Shown here piece after piece: positions 8,434 through 16,384 of a stretch of DNA of 64,000 bases. Location of the stretch: positions 1-64,000 of the forward strand of contig JAAEMK010000108.1 in assembly GCA_024225635.1 (NCBI GenBank). The letters run 5' to 3'. Under the pieces are notes generated by a model that did no database searches, was not told the DNA's origin, and worked only from the letters and a program-made list of their open reading frames with translations. This DNA comes from Desulfobacteraceae bacterium. Its GTDB lineage: Bacteria > Desulfobacterota > Desulfobacteria > Desulfobacterales > Desulfobacteraceae. Positions within the stretch are counted from its first letter, which is position 1. Every line of letters starts with the position of its first letter. Position numbers and translations under genes: made by a program.

Positions 8434-9030
8434 CTATGCAGCAATGGCGGCAGCCTTGAATCCCAGGTCAAAGGCGGCAAGGTTCATATCGATGAACGCC
8501 TTCTTTGTCCGGGTTTTTATGGCCTGTACAACGCTCTCTCGGGTCAGGGGAAGGGCCCCTGTCTGAATCAGCGCGCCCAACAGAACAATGTTCAAGGACA
8601 TGGGGCTTCCCGCCTTTTTGGCAAGCTCCATGGCGTCAAAGGCGATGAGGGAGCCGGTTCGCTCTTTGATCAGGGCCTGGATCTTGTCCATCTCCGGATA
8701 AACGCCCCTGCCGATGGCAACGGTAAAGGGAGGAAGCGGCGCAAGGTTGGTGATAACCGTGGTATCCTTGTTGCACCGGTTCAAGGCCCTCAGGGTTTCC
8801 GAGGGTTCAAACCCGAGGAGCAGGTCCGCCTCGCCGTCGGAAATAATGGGGGAGTTGGCATCACCGAACACGATGGCCGATTCCACGACCCCGCCCCGCT
8901 GGGCCATGCCGTGGATTTCGCTCATACGGACCGGCACATTGCAAATCAGGGCCGCCTCGCCAAGCACCTTTGAGGCCAGCAGGTTACCCTGGCCGCCGAC
9001 CGCCACCATGATTAATCTTTTTATATCCAT
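8434..9030 (-). CDS. iorB: indolepyruvate:ferredoxin oxidoreductase, beta subunit
   Basis: 198 aa. The family signatures are VAVGGQGNLLASKVLGEAAL at the N-terminus and EIHGMAQRGGVVESAIVFG. The subunit is the gamma-type (POR-gamma) half of the enzyme that oxidises aryl pyruvates (indolepyruvate, phenylpyruvate, hydroxyphenylpyruvate) to aryl-acetyl-CoA with reduction of ferredoxin. It lies 28 bp downstream of iorA in the same operon. It suggests aromatic amino-acid breakdown, or the reverse reaction in synthesis, in an anaerobe. Confidence 0.9.
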   Translation of the reverse strand: MDIKRLIMVAVGGQGNLLASKVLGEAALICNVPVRMSEIHGMAQRGGVVESAIVFGDANSPIISDGEADLLLGFEPSETLRALNRCNKDTTVITNLAPLPPFTVAIGRGVYPEMDKIQALIKERTGSLIAFDAMELAKKAGSPMSLNIVLLGALIQTGALPLTRESVVQAIKTRTKKAFIDMNLAAFDLGFKAAAIAA

Positions 9031-9058
9031 ATCAAGTCATATCCTTATCGTTTGAAGA

Positions 9059-10915
9059 TCATTTTTTCAGGGGGACGATGGCATTCTCAGGACAGATCTG
9101 GGCACACAGGGCGCATCCCACGCAGGTGTCGGGATCGATCCTGACCTTGTCATCCTCAAGAAAAAACGAGGGACAGGCGATGTCGTTGATGCAGTCCCGG
9201 TGGTTCTTGCAGCGGTCCGTCACGGTAAAGGCCCTGGGCTTCAGGAGCTTGAGGCCCTTGGCATGGAGGGCGCAGGGCTCCTTGGAGATGATAACGGAGA
9301 CGCCCTCGAAGGCAAGGGCCTCCTTGATCGCCTCAACGCTCTTTTTCACCTTGAAGGGTTTGACAACCGTGACATGCTCGACCCCGAGGGCCTTGACCAC
9401 ATTCTCGATGGAGATCCGGTTGTAGCCTTCCAGGTTGAAAAGCGACATGTCCACGCCGGGATTGGGCTGGTGGCCGGTCATGGCCGTGATGCCGTTGTCC
9501 AGGATCACCAGGGTAAAGTTATGGTTGTTGAACACGGCATTGGCAAGGCCGGTCATGCCCGAATGGAAAAAGGTCGAGTCGCCGATAAAGGAGACCACCT
9601 TCTTGTCCGTGGCCTTTGCAAAACCGCAGGAAGAACTGACCGAAGCGCCCATGCACAGGACAAAATCACCGGTTGAAAGGGGGGGAAGGAATCCCAGGGT
9701 GTAGCATCCGATGTCCGAGGGGCAAATGGTTTCCAGATCCAGGGCCTTGGCTGCCTGTTTCACCTCGTAAAAGGTGGCCCTGTGGGAACAGCCGGAGCAC
9801 AGGTTCGGCGGACGCTGGGGAATCTCGGGAAGATCGGCGGTTTCCACCGGCTCCTTTGCCTGGTACTCTATCTCAAAATAGGTAGCCGCCACCTTTTTCA
9901 CCATGGCCGGGTCAAACTCATAGAGCCGTGAAAAGAGGTTGTCGCCTTTTCCCTTGATGGGCACGGTGATGCCGGCATCCTGGGCAATGGATCTCACCGC
10001 CTCTTCCATGAAGGGTTCACCCTCTTCAATCACCAGGACCTTGTCGCAATCCTTGATAAACTCAACGACCATTTGGTCGGGCATGGGGTTGGAGAATCCG
10101 ATGCGGAGAATCTTGACCTTCTCCTCCACCCCGAGATCCTTGACGGCATCCTCGGCATAGAGAAAGCTCACCCCGTTGCAGATGATTCCCAACCTGCCCT
10201 TGCCCGTTACCTTGTTGAGCTCTGAACGGTTGGAGAGGGCCTGGGCCTTGTCAAGATTCTCAAGGAGCTTGACATGGAGCTTCCTTGACACGGCGGGCAC
10301 GGTCACAAAGTTCATGGGATCTTTTATGAACTCGCCCTTTGTCTTTCGCTCTTTTATATCCCCCAGGGTCACAAAGGCGCTGGAGTGGTTGATCCTTGTG
10401 GTTGTCCTGAGAATGACAGGCTCTCCCAGGGATTCCGAAAGCTCAAAGGCGGCCTTGGCCATATCCTTTGCCTCGGCGACCGACGAGGGCTCGAGGACCG
10501 GGAGTCCGGCAAACTTGCCGTAGTAGCGGTTGTCCTGCTCGTTCTGGCTTGAAAACATGGACGGATCGTCCGCCGTGAGAATCACCAATGCCCCTTTCAC
10601 GCCCACATAGGCCAGGGTCATGAGGGGATCGGCAGCCACATTGAGGCCCACGTGCTTCATGATGCACATGGTCCGGAGGCCTGAGTTTGCGGCGGCGGCG
10701 GCAACCTCGAGGGCGACCTTCTCGTTGGCGGAGTACTCGAAATAGAGGTCCGTCTCCTGGGAAATCTGAAAGAGGTTGAGGGAGAGTTCCGACGACGGGG
10801 TGCCGGGATAGGTGGTGGCAAAGGCCAGGCCCGCCTCCACGGCGCCCCTGGCAAGGGATTCATTGCCCAGAAGCATGATCTCTTGCTCCGGAGCGTTCTG
10901 TAGAAGTTTGTGCAT
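9059..10915 (-). CDS. iorA: indolepyruvate:ferredoxin oxidoreductase, alpha subunit
   Basis: 618 aa from ATG 10915 (AAAAGGA upstream); the frame runs to 10951. Order of domains: pyrimidine-binding half (ATTYPGTPSSELSLNLFQ, YSANEKVALEVAAAAANSGL), transketolase-C-like middle, TPP-binding domain (DIGCYTLGFLPPL, SFIGDSTFFHSGMTGLANAV, ILDNGITAMTGHQPNPG) and a C-terminal ferredoxin-like part (CKNHRDCINDIACPSF, then CVGCALCAQICPENAI). The TPP enzyme is cytoplasmic and works with iorB. A cofactor-loaded complex that passes electrons to ferredoxin fits an anaerobic life style. Confidence 0.93.
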   Translation of the reverse strand: MHKLLQNAPEQEIMLLGNESLARGAVEAGLAFATTYPGTPSSELSLNLFQISQETDLYFEYSANEKVALEVAAAAANSGLRTMCIMKHVGLNVAADPLMTLAYVGVKGALVILTADDPSMFSSQNEQDNRYYGKFAGLPVLEPSSVAEAKDMAKAAFELSESLGEPVILRTTTRINHSSAFVTLGDIKERKTKGEFIKDPMNFVTVPAVSRKLHVKLLENLDKAQALSNRSELNKVTGKGRLGIICNGVSFLYAEDAVKDLGVEEKVKILRIGFSNPMPDQMVVEFIKDCDKVLVIEEGEPFMEEAVRSIAQDAGITVPIKGKGDNLFSRLYEFDPAMVKKVAATYFEIEYQAKEPVETADLPEIPQRPPNLCSGCSHRATFYEVKQAAKALDLETICPSDIGCYTLGFLPPLSTGDFVLCMGASVSSSCGFAKATDKKVVSFIGDSTFFHSGMTGLANAVFNNHNFTLVILDNGITAMTGHQPNPGVDMSLFNLEGYNRISIENVVKALGVEHVTVVKPFKVKKSVEAIKEALAFEGVSVIISKEPCALHAKGLKLLKPRAFTVTDRCKNHRDCINDIACPSFFLEDDKVRIDPDTCVGCALCAQICPENAIVPLKK

Positions 10916-10989
10916 ACAATGTCCTTTTCCTGGGTTTATAACAGCTGTCAAATACGAATTACCGGCTGTCAGGGAGATAAAAGCAGGTG

Positions 10990-11298
10990 TTAGGAATAGA
11001 GCTTTTCAGCCTCTTCCATGGAGGAGGCATAGCCCTTGAAACCGTCAACATCTTCGCAGGAGTTGATGGCCTGGGAAGCAAAAAAGCCTTCGACCATGGT
11101 CTTGTCCCCGTGCTTGATCAGTCCGAGAAAAAGAACGGGTACAAGGCTCAAGCCCGAGCCGTTTTCCATGACGGCATGATCCATGGGGGCCGCGCCCTGG
11201 TATACGGCATAAAGATCCTTCTGGGCGGGCATTATCTGAACAATTTCGGGATGGTGATGATGGTGCGTGTGTTCATGTTCACTACAGTGGTTACACAT
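10990..11298 (-). CDS. small His-rich protein, 102 aa, unknown
   Basis: The N-terminus is a metal-ligand cluster: CNHC followed within a few residues by HEHTHHHHH. The remainder is ordinary soluble sequence with no recognised domain. Its ATG directly follows the stop of the metallophosphoesterase gene (TAA then ATG), and iorA starts 74 bp downstream, so it is probably in one transcription unit with them. A role in holding or delivering a transition metal is possible but is only inferred from composition. Not recognised as a named family. Confidence 0.6.
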   Translation of the reverse strand: MCNHCSEHEHTHHHHHPEIVQIMPAQKDLYAVYQGAAPMDHAVMENGSGLSLVPVLFLGLIKHGDKTMVEGFFASQAINSCEDVDGFKGYASSMEEAEKLYS

Positions 11299-12051
11299 TT
11301 ACAATGACCTCTCTTGGTTTGACGGTTGCACTAATCGCCGGGCAAATTCATCTGAAATACCCGCCTTTTTAATCTTTTTTGCGGCAGACGCCCTGTCGTA
11401 GTCCACATACCTTGGTTCGACACTATACAGGTCCGGATCAAAAATAAGGTACTTGGCATCAAGGCTTGATTTTCTCGGCTGTCCGACGCTCCCTGCATTG
11501 ATAATATATCTGCTCCCTTTGTCAAGGAATAGAACTTTTTTTTCGATTTTCGACCGGGTCACCCCGTCCCTGTCAAGCCGCACCACCTCCAGCTGGTGGG
11601 TATGCCCCACAAAGGCGATGGGCTGGTCCATGGCAGCCATGATATGCCCCAGCCTCTTTTTGGTGGTGAGGGACAGATAGGTGGTCACCGAATCCGGGGG
11701 AAGGCCGTGGACAAACAGGCACCCCCGGCGAACCATAAAGACCTTGGAACCGCGGATATACCCGAGGCTCTTCTTTGAAAGCAGGCCCTTATTGATCAGC
11801 AGGGCCTGCCTGGCATGGGGATTGAATACCTTGAGGCATTCCGGATCCATCAATGCAAGCTCATGGTTCCCGATGACGGAGTCTATTTTCTGTTGTCTCA
11901 GCAGCCGGACAACGGCTTCCGGATCCGCGCCGTAGCCGATGTTGTCCCCAAGGGAGACAATCCTGCCGACCCCCCGGGCGCTTGCGTCCCGAAGTACTGC
12001 CTCGAGGGCCTCCAGGTTGCTGTGGATGTCCGAGACAACAGCCAGTCTCAT
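11299..12051 (-). CDS. YfcE/MJ0936-type metallophosphoesterase
   Basis: 250 aa with the calcineurin-like motif set in order: DIHSNLEALEAVL, SLGDNIGYGADP, VIGNHELAL, and GHTHQLEV in the second half. These bind two metal ions. Family members act on phosphodiesters or phosphoproteins; the substrate is unknown. The start codon overlaps the stop of hslO (ATGA), so the two are translationally coupled. The next gene starts immediately after its stop. Confidence 0.85.
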   Translation of the reverse strand: MRLAVVSDIHSNLEALEAVLRDASARGVGRIVSLGDNIGYGADPEAVVRLLRQQKIDSVIGNHELALMDPECLKVFNPHARQALLINKGLLSKKSLGYIRGSKVFMVRRGCLFVHGLPPDSVTTYLSLTTKKRLGHIMAAMDQPIAFVGHTHQLEVVRLDRDGVTRSKIEKKVLFLDKGSRYIINAGSVGQPRKSSLDAKYLIFDPDLYSVEPRYVDYDRASAAKKIKKAGISDEFARRLVQPSNQERSL

Positions 12052-12998
12052 CTCTTCATATTCTCGATATCACTCTTTGTAAAGCTGTAGACGGTGTTGC
12101 AGTTATGACACCTGAGTTCCACGGGAAAGGGACCGTTCTCAATGATTTCCGCCAGGTCAGCCTGGGGAAGGCTTCCAAGGTGGCCGCGCATGGTCTCCTC
12201 GGTACACCGGCAGAAGAATTCCACTCTGTGGTTTCCCATGAAAACAGGCATGAGGCTGTGGAAATGCTCCTTGACAATGGCTTCGGGCTCCACGGTATCT
12301 GCAAACGCATCGCCCAGGGAGGGGATATTCCGCAGCATATCCTGGGCATCGGCCAGGACGTTCTCGTCGACTCCGGGCATGGCCTGGAGAAAGAGCCCCC
12401 CGGCACCGATCACGTCTCCCCTGTCGTTGAAATGAACGCTCAGGTTAAAGGCGGTGGGGGTCTGTTCGCTGGTAACAAAATAATTGGCAAGGTCCTCGGC
12501 AATGCTGCCGTATTCGAGTACCACCTGGCCGGAATAGGGGGTTCTTGCCTCTTCCAGGTATTTTGTCAACGTAAGGAACCCCGCACCGAAAAAGGATGAA
12601 ACACTGGTGGTATCCTGGTTGATCTCACTGGAAAAAACAGGGTTTTTCAGATACCCGCGCACCTCGCCAAAAACATTGGATTCCACATCAAGCCCCTTGA
12701 GGGGACCGGAACACTGGATGTTGATACTGACCCGGTCCCTGCCCTTGAGGTTTGCAGTCAAAAGGGCGGCGGCAATATAGGCCTGTCCCAGGACCAGGGT
12801 CTCGACGCCCCCCAGCTGGTGATTTGCACGCATTTCGTTGACCATCCGGGTGCTCTTTACAACGGCGCCCCGGATCATGCCATCTGCCATCATAAAGCGG
12901 TAGAGCCTGTCCTGGGCCGAAGCCCTGAGCTGTTCCTTGATGCTGCCCTCGAAAATATCTTTTTTTATCATTTTCCGATTCTTCTTTTCCATATTCAT
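12048..12998 (-). CDS. hslO: Hsp33 redox-regulated chaperone
   Basis: About 316 aa from ATG 12998 (a second ATG lies at 12992; the frame runs to 13043). Hsp33 binds unfolding proteins when oxidised. The N-terminal domain has MADGMIRGAVVKSTRMVNEM and GQAYIAAALL. The C-terminal redox switch is complete: FFCRCTEE followed about 30 residues later by RCHNCNTVY, that is CxC and CxxC, which bind zinc in the reduced state. It overlaps the metallophosphoesterase by 4 nt and follows comM by 66 bp. Confidence 0.92.
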   Translation of the reverse strand: MNMEKKNRKMIKKDIFEGSIKEQLRASAQDRLYRFMMADGMIRGAVVKSTRMVNEMRANHQLGGVETLVLGQAYIAAALLTANLKGRDRVSINIQCSGPLKGLDVESNVFGEVRGYLKNPVFSSEINQDTTSVSSFFGAGFLTLTKYLEEARTPYSGQVVLEYGSIAEDLANYFVTSEQTPTAFNLSVHFNDRGDVIGAGGLFLQAMPGVDENVLADAQDMLRNIPSLGDAFADTVEPEAIVKEHFHSLMPVFMGNHRVEFFCRCTEETMRGHLGSLPQADLAEIIENGPFPVELRCHNCNTVYSFTKSDIENMKR

Positions 12999-13064
12999 GG
13001 GCCGGGCCCACGATTCGTTATTATTCCCGCCAACCCGCGACACTTAGAATGAACAACAAAGCGT

Positions 13065-14600
13065 TCACAGGGTATCTATTCTATCAAGCCCCCGATACTG
13101 GATCGCCTCTGCAACGTGGCGATGGAGCACCCGGGTTTCCTCTTCTATATCGGCAATGGTCCTGGCGATCTTCACCGCCCGCCCATGCCCCCGTGCCGAC
13201 ATGCCAAACGCGTCAACGGCCCTGGCAATAAGCGCCACAGCTTCCTGGTCCAGGGAAGCCAACTCCTTGATGTGGGTCGGCCCCATCTGGGCGTTGCAGT
13301 GGATGCCCGCCCCCTTAAACCGTTTTGCCTGGCGCTTCCTTGCCCCCTCGACCCGTTGCCTCACACCGGAGGAAGCCTCTGGCAGGGTCGATTGGGACAA
13401 CTCTTTAAAGGGCACCTGGGGAACATCAACATGAATATCGATTCTGTCAAGCAGGGGACCCGAAATCCTTGCCCGGTAACGCCGTACCTGGGCGGCGGAG
13501 CAGGTACACTCCTTGAGACGGTCCCCGGCATAACCGCAGGGGCATGGATTCATGGCTGCCACCAGCATGAACGAGGCCGGATAGCTCACCCTGAAACCAG
13601 CCCGGCAAATGGAAACAACCCCGTCCTCCATGGGCTGCCGCAACGCTTCGAGCACGTTTCGCTTGAACTCGGGAAGCTCGTCCATGAACAGGACCCCGTT
13701 ATGGGCAAGGCTCACCTCACCGGGTTCGGGCCGCTGCCCGCCCCCCACAATCCCCGCATCGGAGATGGTGTGGTGGGGAGACCTGAAGGGCCGCTCCAGG
13801 ATGATGGGGGAATCTTCCACCAAACGCCCTGTCACCGAATAGACCTGGGTGGTCTCCAGGGCCTCATCAAGGGTAAGCCGGGGCAGGATCGAGGGCAGGC
13901 GCTTGGCCAGCATGGTCTTTCCGGAACCGGGCGCCCCGGTCATGAGAAGATTGTGACCGCCTGCGGCAGCCACCTCCATGGCCCTCTTGGCATGGTTCTG
14001 TCCCATGACCTCAAAGAAATCAACGCCCCCCCGGGACGGCAGCCCTTCCTCGAAAAACGAGGCCTCCTTTTTTATGGGCTCGATGGTCCGGGTCCCGGAC
14101 AAAAAATCCACCACCTCGGACAGGGTTGCGGCCGGAATCACCTCCACACCGTCCACAATGGAAGCCTCCATCCGGTTCCCAAAGGGCACGATGATCCCCT
14201 TGAACCCGCCCGATTTTGCGGCAAGGGTTGCGGAAAGGACACCGGGGACCGGCTTTACCCTGCCGTCAAGGGAGAGTTCACCGACCATCAGAAACTGTGA
14301 CCCGCAATCCGGGGGAAGAATCTTGGATGCCAGCAGAATCCCCATGGCAACGGGCAGATCAAGGCTTGTCCCCTCTTTTTTAATGGCGGCAGGGGCAAGA
14401 TTCACGACAATCCTGTCCACAGGGAACTTGTATCCGGAGTTTTTTACAGCGCTCTTTACCCGCTCACGGCTCTCCCGGACCGCTGTCTCGGGCAACCCCA
14501 CGATATTGAACACGGGAAGGCCGAAGGAGATATCCACCTCAACCTCAACGATATAGGCATCGATTCCGGCAACGGCAGCACTCTTGATCCTTGCAAGCAA
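13065..14600 (-). CDS. comM: YifB/ComM-family Mg-chelatase-like ATPase
   Basis: 511 aa, the usual length. An N-terminal Lon-protease-like fold (MLARIKSAAVAGIDAYIVEV, NIVGLPETAVRESRERVKSA) is followed by an AAA+ core with Walker A GAPGSGKTMLAKRLPSILP, Walker B GVLFMDELPEF and the Mg-chelatase C-terminal region (RISGPLLDRIDIHVDVP). In naturally competent bacteria ComM is a helicase that promotes branch migration during integration of incoming DNA. A type IV pilus system is present elsewhere in the window, so competence is possible, though comM is also widespread in species not known to be competent. Confidence 0.9.
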   Translation of the reverse strand: MLARIKSAAVAGIDAYIVEVEVDISFGLPVFNIVGLPETAVRESRERVKSAVKNSGYKFPVDRIVVNLAPAAIKKEGTSLDLPVAMGILLASKILPPDCGSQFLMVGELSLDGRVKPVPGVLSATLAAKSGGFKGIIVPFGNRMEASIVDGVEVIPAATLSEVVDFLSGTRTIEPIKKEASFFEEGLPSRGGVDFFEVMGQNHAKRAMEVAAAGGHNLLMTGAPGSGKTMLAKRLPSILPRLTLDEALETTQVYSVTGRLVEDSPIILERPFRSPHHTISDAGIVGGGQRPEPGEVSLAHNGVLFMDELPEFKRNVLEALRQPMEDGVVSICRAGFRVSYPASFMLVAAMNPCPCGYAGDRLKECTCSAAQVRRYRARISGPLLDRIDIHVDVPQVPFKELSQSTLPEASSGVRQRVEGARKRQAKRFKGAGIHCNAQMGPTHIKELASLDQEAVALIARAVDAFGMSARGHGRAVKIARTIADIEEETRVLHRHVAEAIQYRGLDRIDTL

Positions 14601-14903
14601 AGAGATTCTCCTTCATATCGGTTCACCAGATTGATGGAAAGCAGTATAGCATGCGCTATCTAAAAATAACAATTACAGTAAAGATTTTTCTCAATTATTT
14701 GCCTTCCTGAACAAAATCGGGTATAGACTACATCAATAGATAATAACGCCCCGGGATCGAACCTGCCTGAAAAAAAAGGGGCTGACCAGCGAAAACAACC
14801 ACTTGCATTAGAACGGAAAAACAACCGGTATGAGCGACATATTCACATTAAATCACGGATTTAAACCGGCCCGGATTTCAAACAGGGACCGGTCAAAATA
14901 ACC
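14601..14903. other. 303-bp divergent intergenic region between comM and lpxC
   Basis: It must hold promoters in both directions, but no match good enough to place was found. A short inverted repeat, ATAGC-ATGC-GCTAT (14646-14659), lies just upstream of comM and could be an operator or chance. The lpxC start has only a weak Shine-Dalgarno. No ORF, tRNA or riboswitch seen. Confidence 0.35.
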
Positions 14904-15791
14904 ATGGCGGACTTTTACCTACAGCAAACCCTGGCCGGGCCAGTCAAATGCGCAGGCATCGGTGTCCACTCCGGAAAAGAGACCGGCATTGTCATCAAAC
15001 CCGCCCCTGAAAACCACGGTATCAGGTTCCGGCGGGTGGATCTTCCAGGCACCCAGGACATCCCGGCGCTGTTCAAGACCGTCGTGGATACGAGCCTTGC
15101 AACGGTACTAGGCAAAGGCGGCGCCATTGTATCCACCATCGAACACCTCATGGCCGCCTTTTCCGGCCTCTCCATCGACAATGCCCTGGTGGAGATCGAC
15201 GGATATGAGATGCCCATCATGGACGGCAGCGCAAAGGAGTTCGCCAAAGGGATCACAAATGCCGGCATCGTTGCGCAAAAAGCCCCCAGGTGGCACTTTG
15301 TGATGACCAAGCCGGTCAGATTTGCCGAACAGGATAAATTCGTGGAGATCGTTCCGGGCAAAGGTTTCAGCATCACCTGCACCATTGATTTTGACCACCC
15401 CCTCATCGGCCGCCAGGAAATGTCGTTTGATCCCCTTAAGGACAGTTTCAAGGAGAAGATCAGCCAGGCAAGGACATTCGGTTTCATCCGGGACATGGAG
15501 TTCCTCAAGCGCCTCAGCCTGGGCCGGGGAGCAAGCCTTGACAATACCGTCGGCATCGACAAGGACAAAATCCTCAACGAGGGCGGTCTCAGGTATCCGG
15601 ACGAGTTTGTGCGGCATAAGCTCCTGGACAGCCTGGGGGACTTCTCCCTGCTCGGCATGCCCATCCGGGGCCATATCACGACCTTTAAATCCGGCCATGC
15701 CCTGAACCACGCCTTCATTAAACAGCTTCTATCCACAAGGGATGCCTGGGAGACCCGGCCGGTGGCAAAAGGGGATGACACCTCCCTATGA
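14904..15791 (+). CDS. lpxC: UDP-3-O-acyl-N-acetylglucosamine deacetylase
   Basis: 295 aa. LpxC is the committed, Zn-dependent deacetylation step of lipid A synthesis, so the cell makes LPS. Visible features: QQTLAGPVKCAGIGVHSG at the N-terminus, the zinc ligand motif STIEHLMAAFSGLSIDNALV, then MPIMDGSAKEF, and RHKLLDSLGDFSLLG with the second zinc-site cluster; a late HALNHAFI carries the catalytic-site His. It heads a cluster with the DUF4390-ntrYX genes and overlaps the next gene by 4 nt (ATGA). Confidence 0.94.
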   Translation: MADFYLQQTLAGPVKCAGIGVHSGKETGIVIKPAPENHGIRFRRVDLPGTQDIPALFKTVVDTSLATVLGKGGAIVSTIEHLMAAFSGLSIDNALVEIDGYEMPIMDGSAKEFAKGITNAGIVAQKAPRWHFVMTKPVRFAEQDKFVEIVPGKGFSITCTIDFDHPLIGRQEMSFDPLKDSFKEKISQARTFGFIRDMEFLKRLSLGRGASLDNTVGIDKDKILNEGGLRYPDEFVRHKLLDSLGDFSLLGMPIRGHITTFKSGHALNHAFIKQLLSTRDAWETRPVAKGDDTSL

Positions 15792-16363
15792 TTCCGCTGC
15801 CTGGAAAAAAGCTCATTGCCGGAGCACTCCTTGTTGTGATGAGCCTTATCCCCTTTGCGGCCCTGGCGGCTCCGGAGGCGTCCCTCGAGAACATCATCCT
15901 CACCAACACCCGGGACGACCTGGTGGTCTACTTTGATGTTGAAAACGCCTTCACCTCCGAAATCCAGAAGGCCGTCCTCAGCGGGGTTCCCACATCGTTT
16001 TCCTTTGTTGTCTCTGTTTACAAGACCCGGGGGATCTGGTTCGACAAAAAGATCCGCAACCTTGAGATCGTGAGCACCCTGAAGTACAACAGCCTGAAGC
16101 AGGAGTTCACCGTATACAGGCCCTGGAAAACGGACAAACCCTCGGTCACCCCCTCCTTTGACCAGGCAAAGGCCATGATGACGGAGATCGACAACCTCGG
16201 GGTCACCCCCCTGTCCACCCTTGCAAAAGGAGAGAAATACCAGATCAGGATCAAGGCGGAACTGAGCAGGGTCACCCTCCCCCTGTACCTTCACTACATT
16301 CTCTTTTTTGTCTCCATGTGGGACTTTGAGACAGACTGGCACACAATGGATTTTATCTATTAA
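15788..16363 (+). CDS. DUF4390 exported protein
   Basis: 191 aa with a Sec signal peptide (LIAGALLVVMSLIPFAALAAP). The mature part has LENIILTNTRDDLVVYFDVE and a later FVVSVYKTRGIWFDKKIR, which fits DUF4390. Members of this family sit directly in front of NtrY-type kinases in many Desulfobacterota, so it may be a periplasmic partner of the kinase (inference from context). It is translationally coupled to lpxC and 21 bp from the kinase gene. Confidence 0.75.
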   Translation: MIPLPGKKLIAGALLVVMSLIPFAALAAPEASLENIILTNTRDDLVVYFDVENAFTSEIQKAVLSGVPTSFSFVVSVYKTRGIWFDKKIRNLEIVSTLKYNSLKQEFTVYRPWKTDKPSVTPSFDQAKAMMTEIDNLGVTPLSTLAKGEKYQIRIKAELSRVTLPLYLHYILFFVSMWDFETDWHTMDFIY

Positions 16364-16384
16364 CCCCTCCCCCGCCCTAGGACA

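Noticed and set aside
13116-14300. 394-codon plus-strand ORF opposite comM
   Set aside because: Antisense shadow of a complete comM gene.
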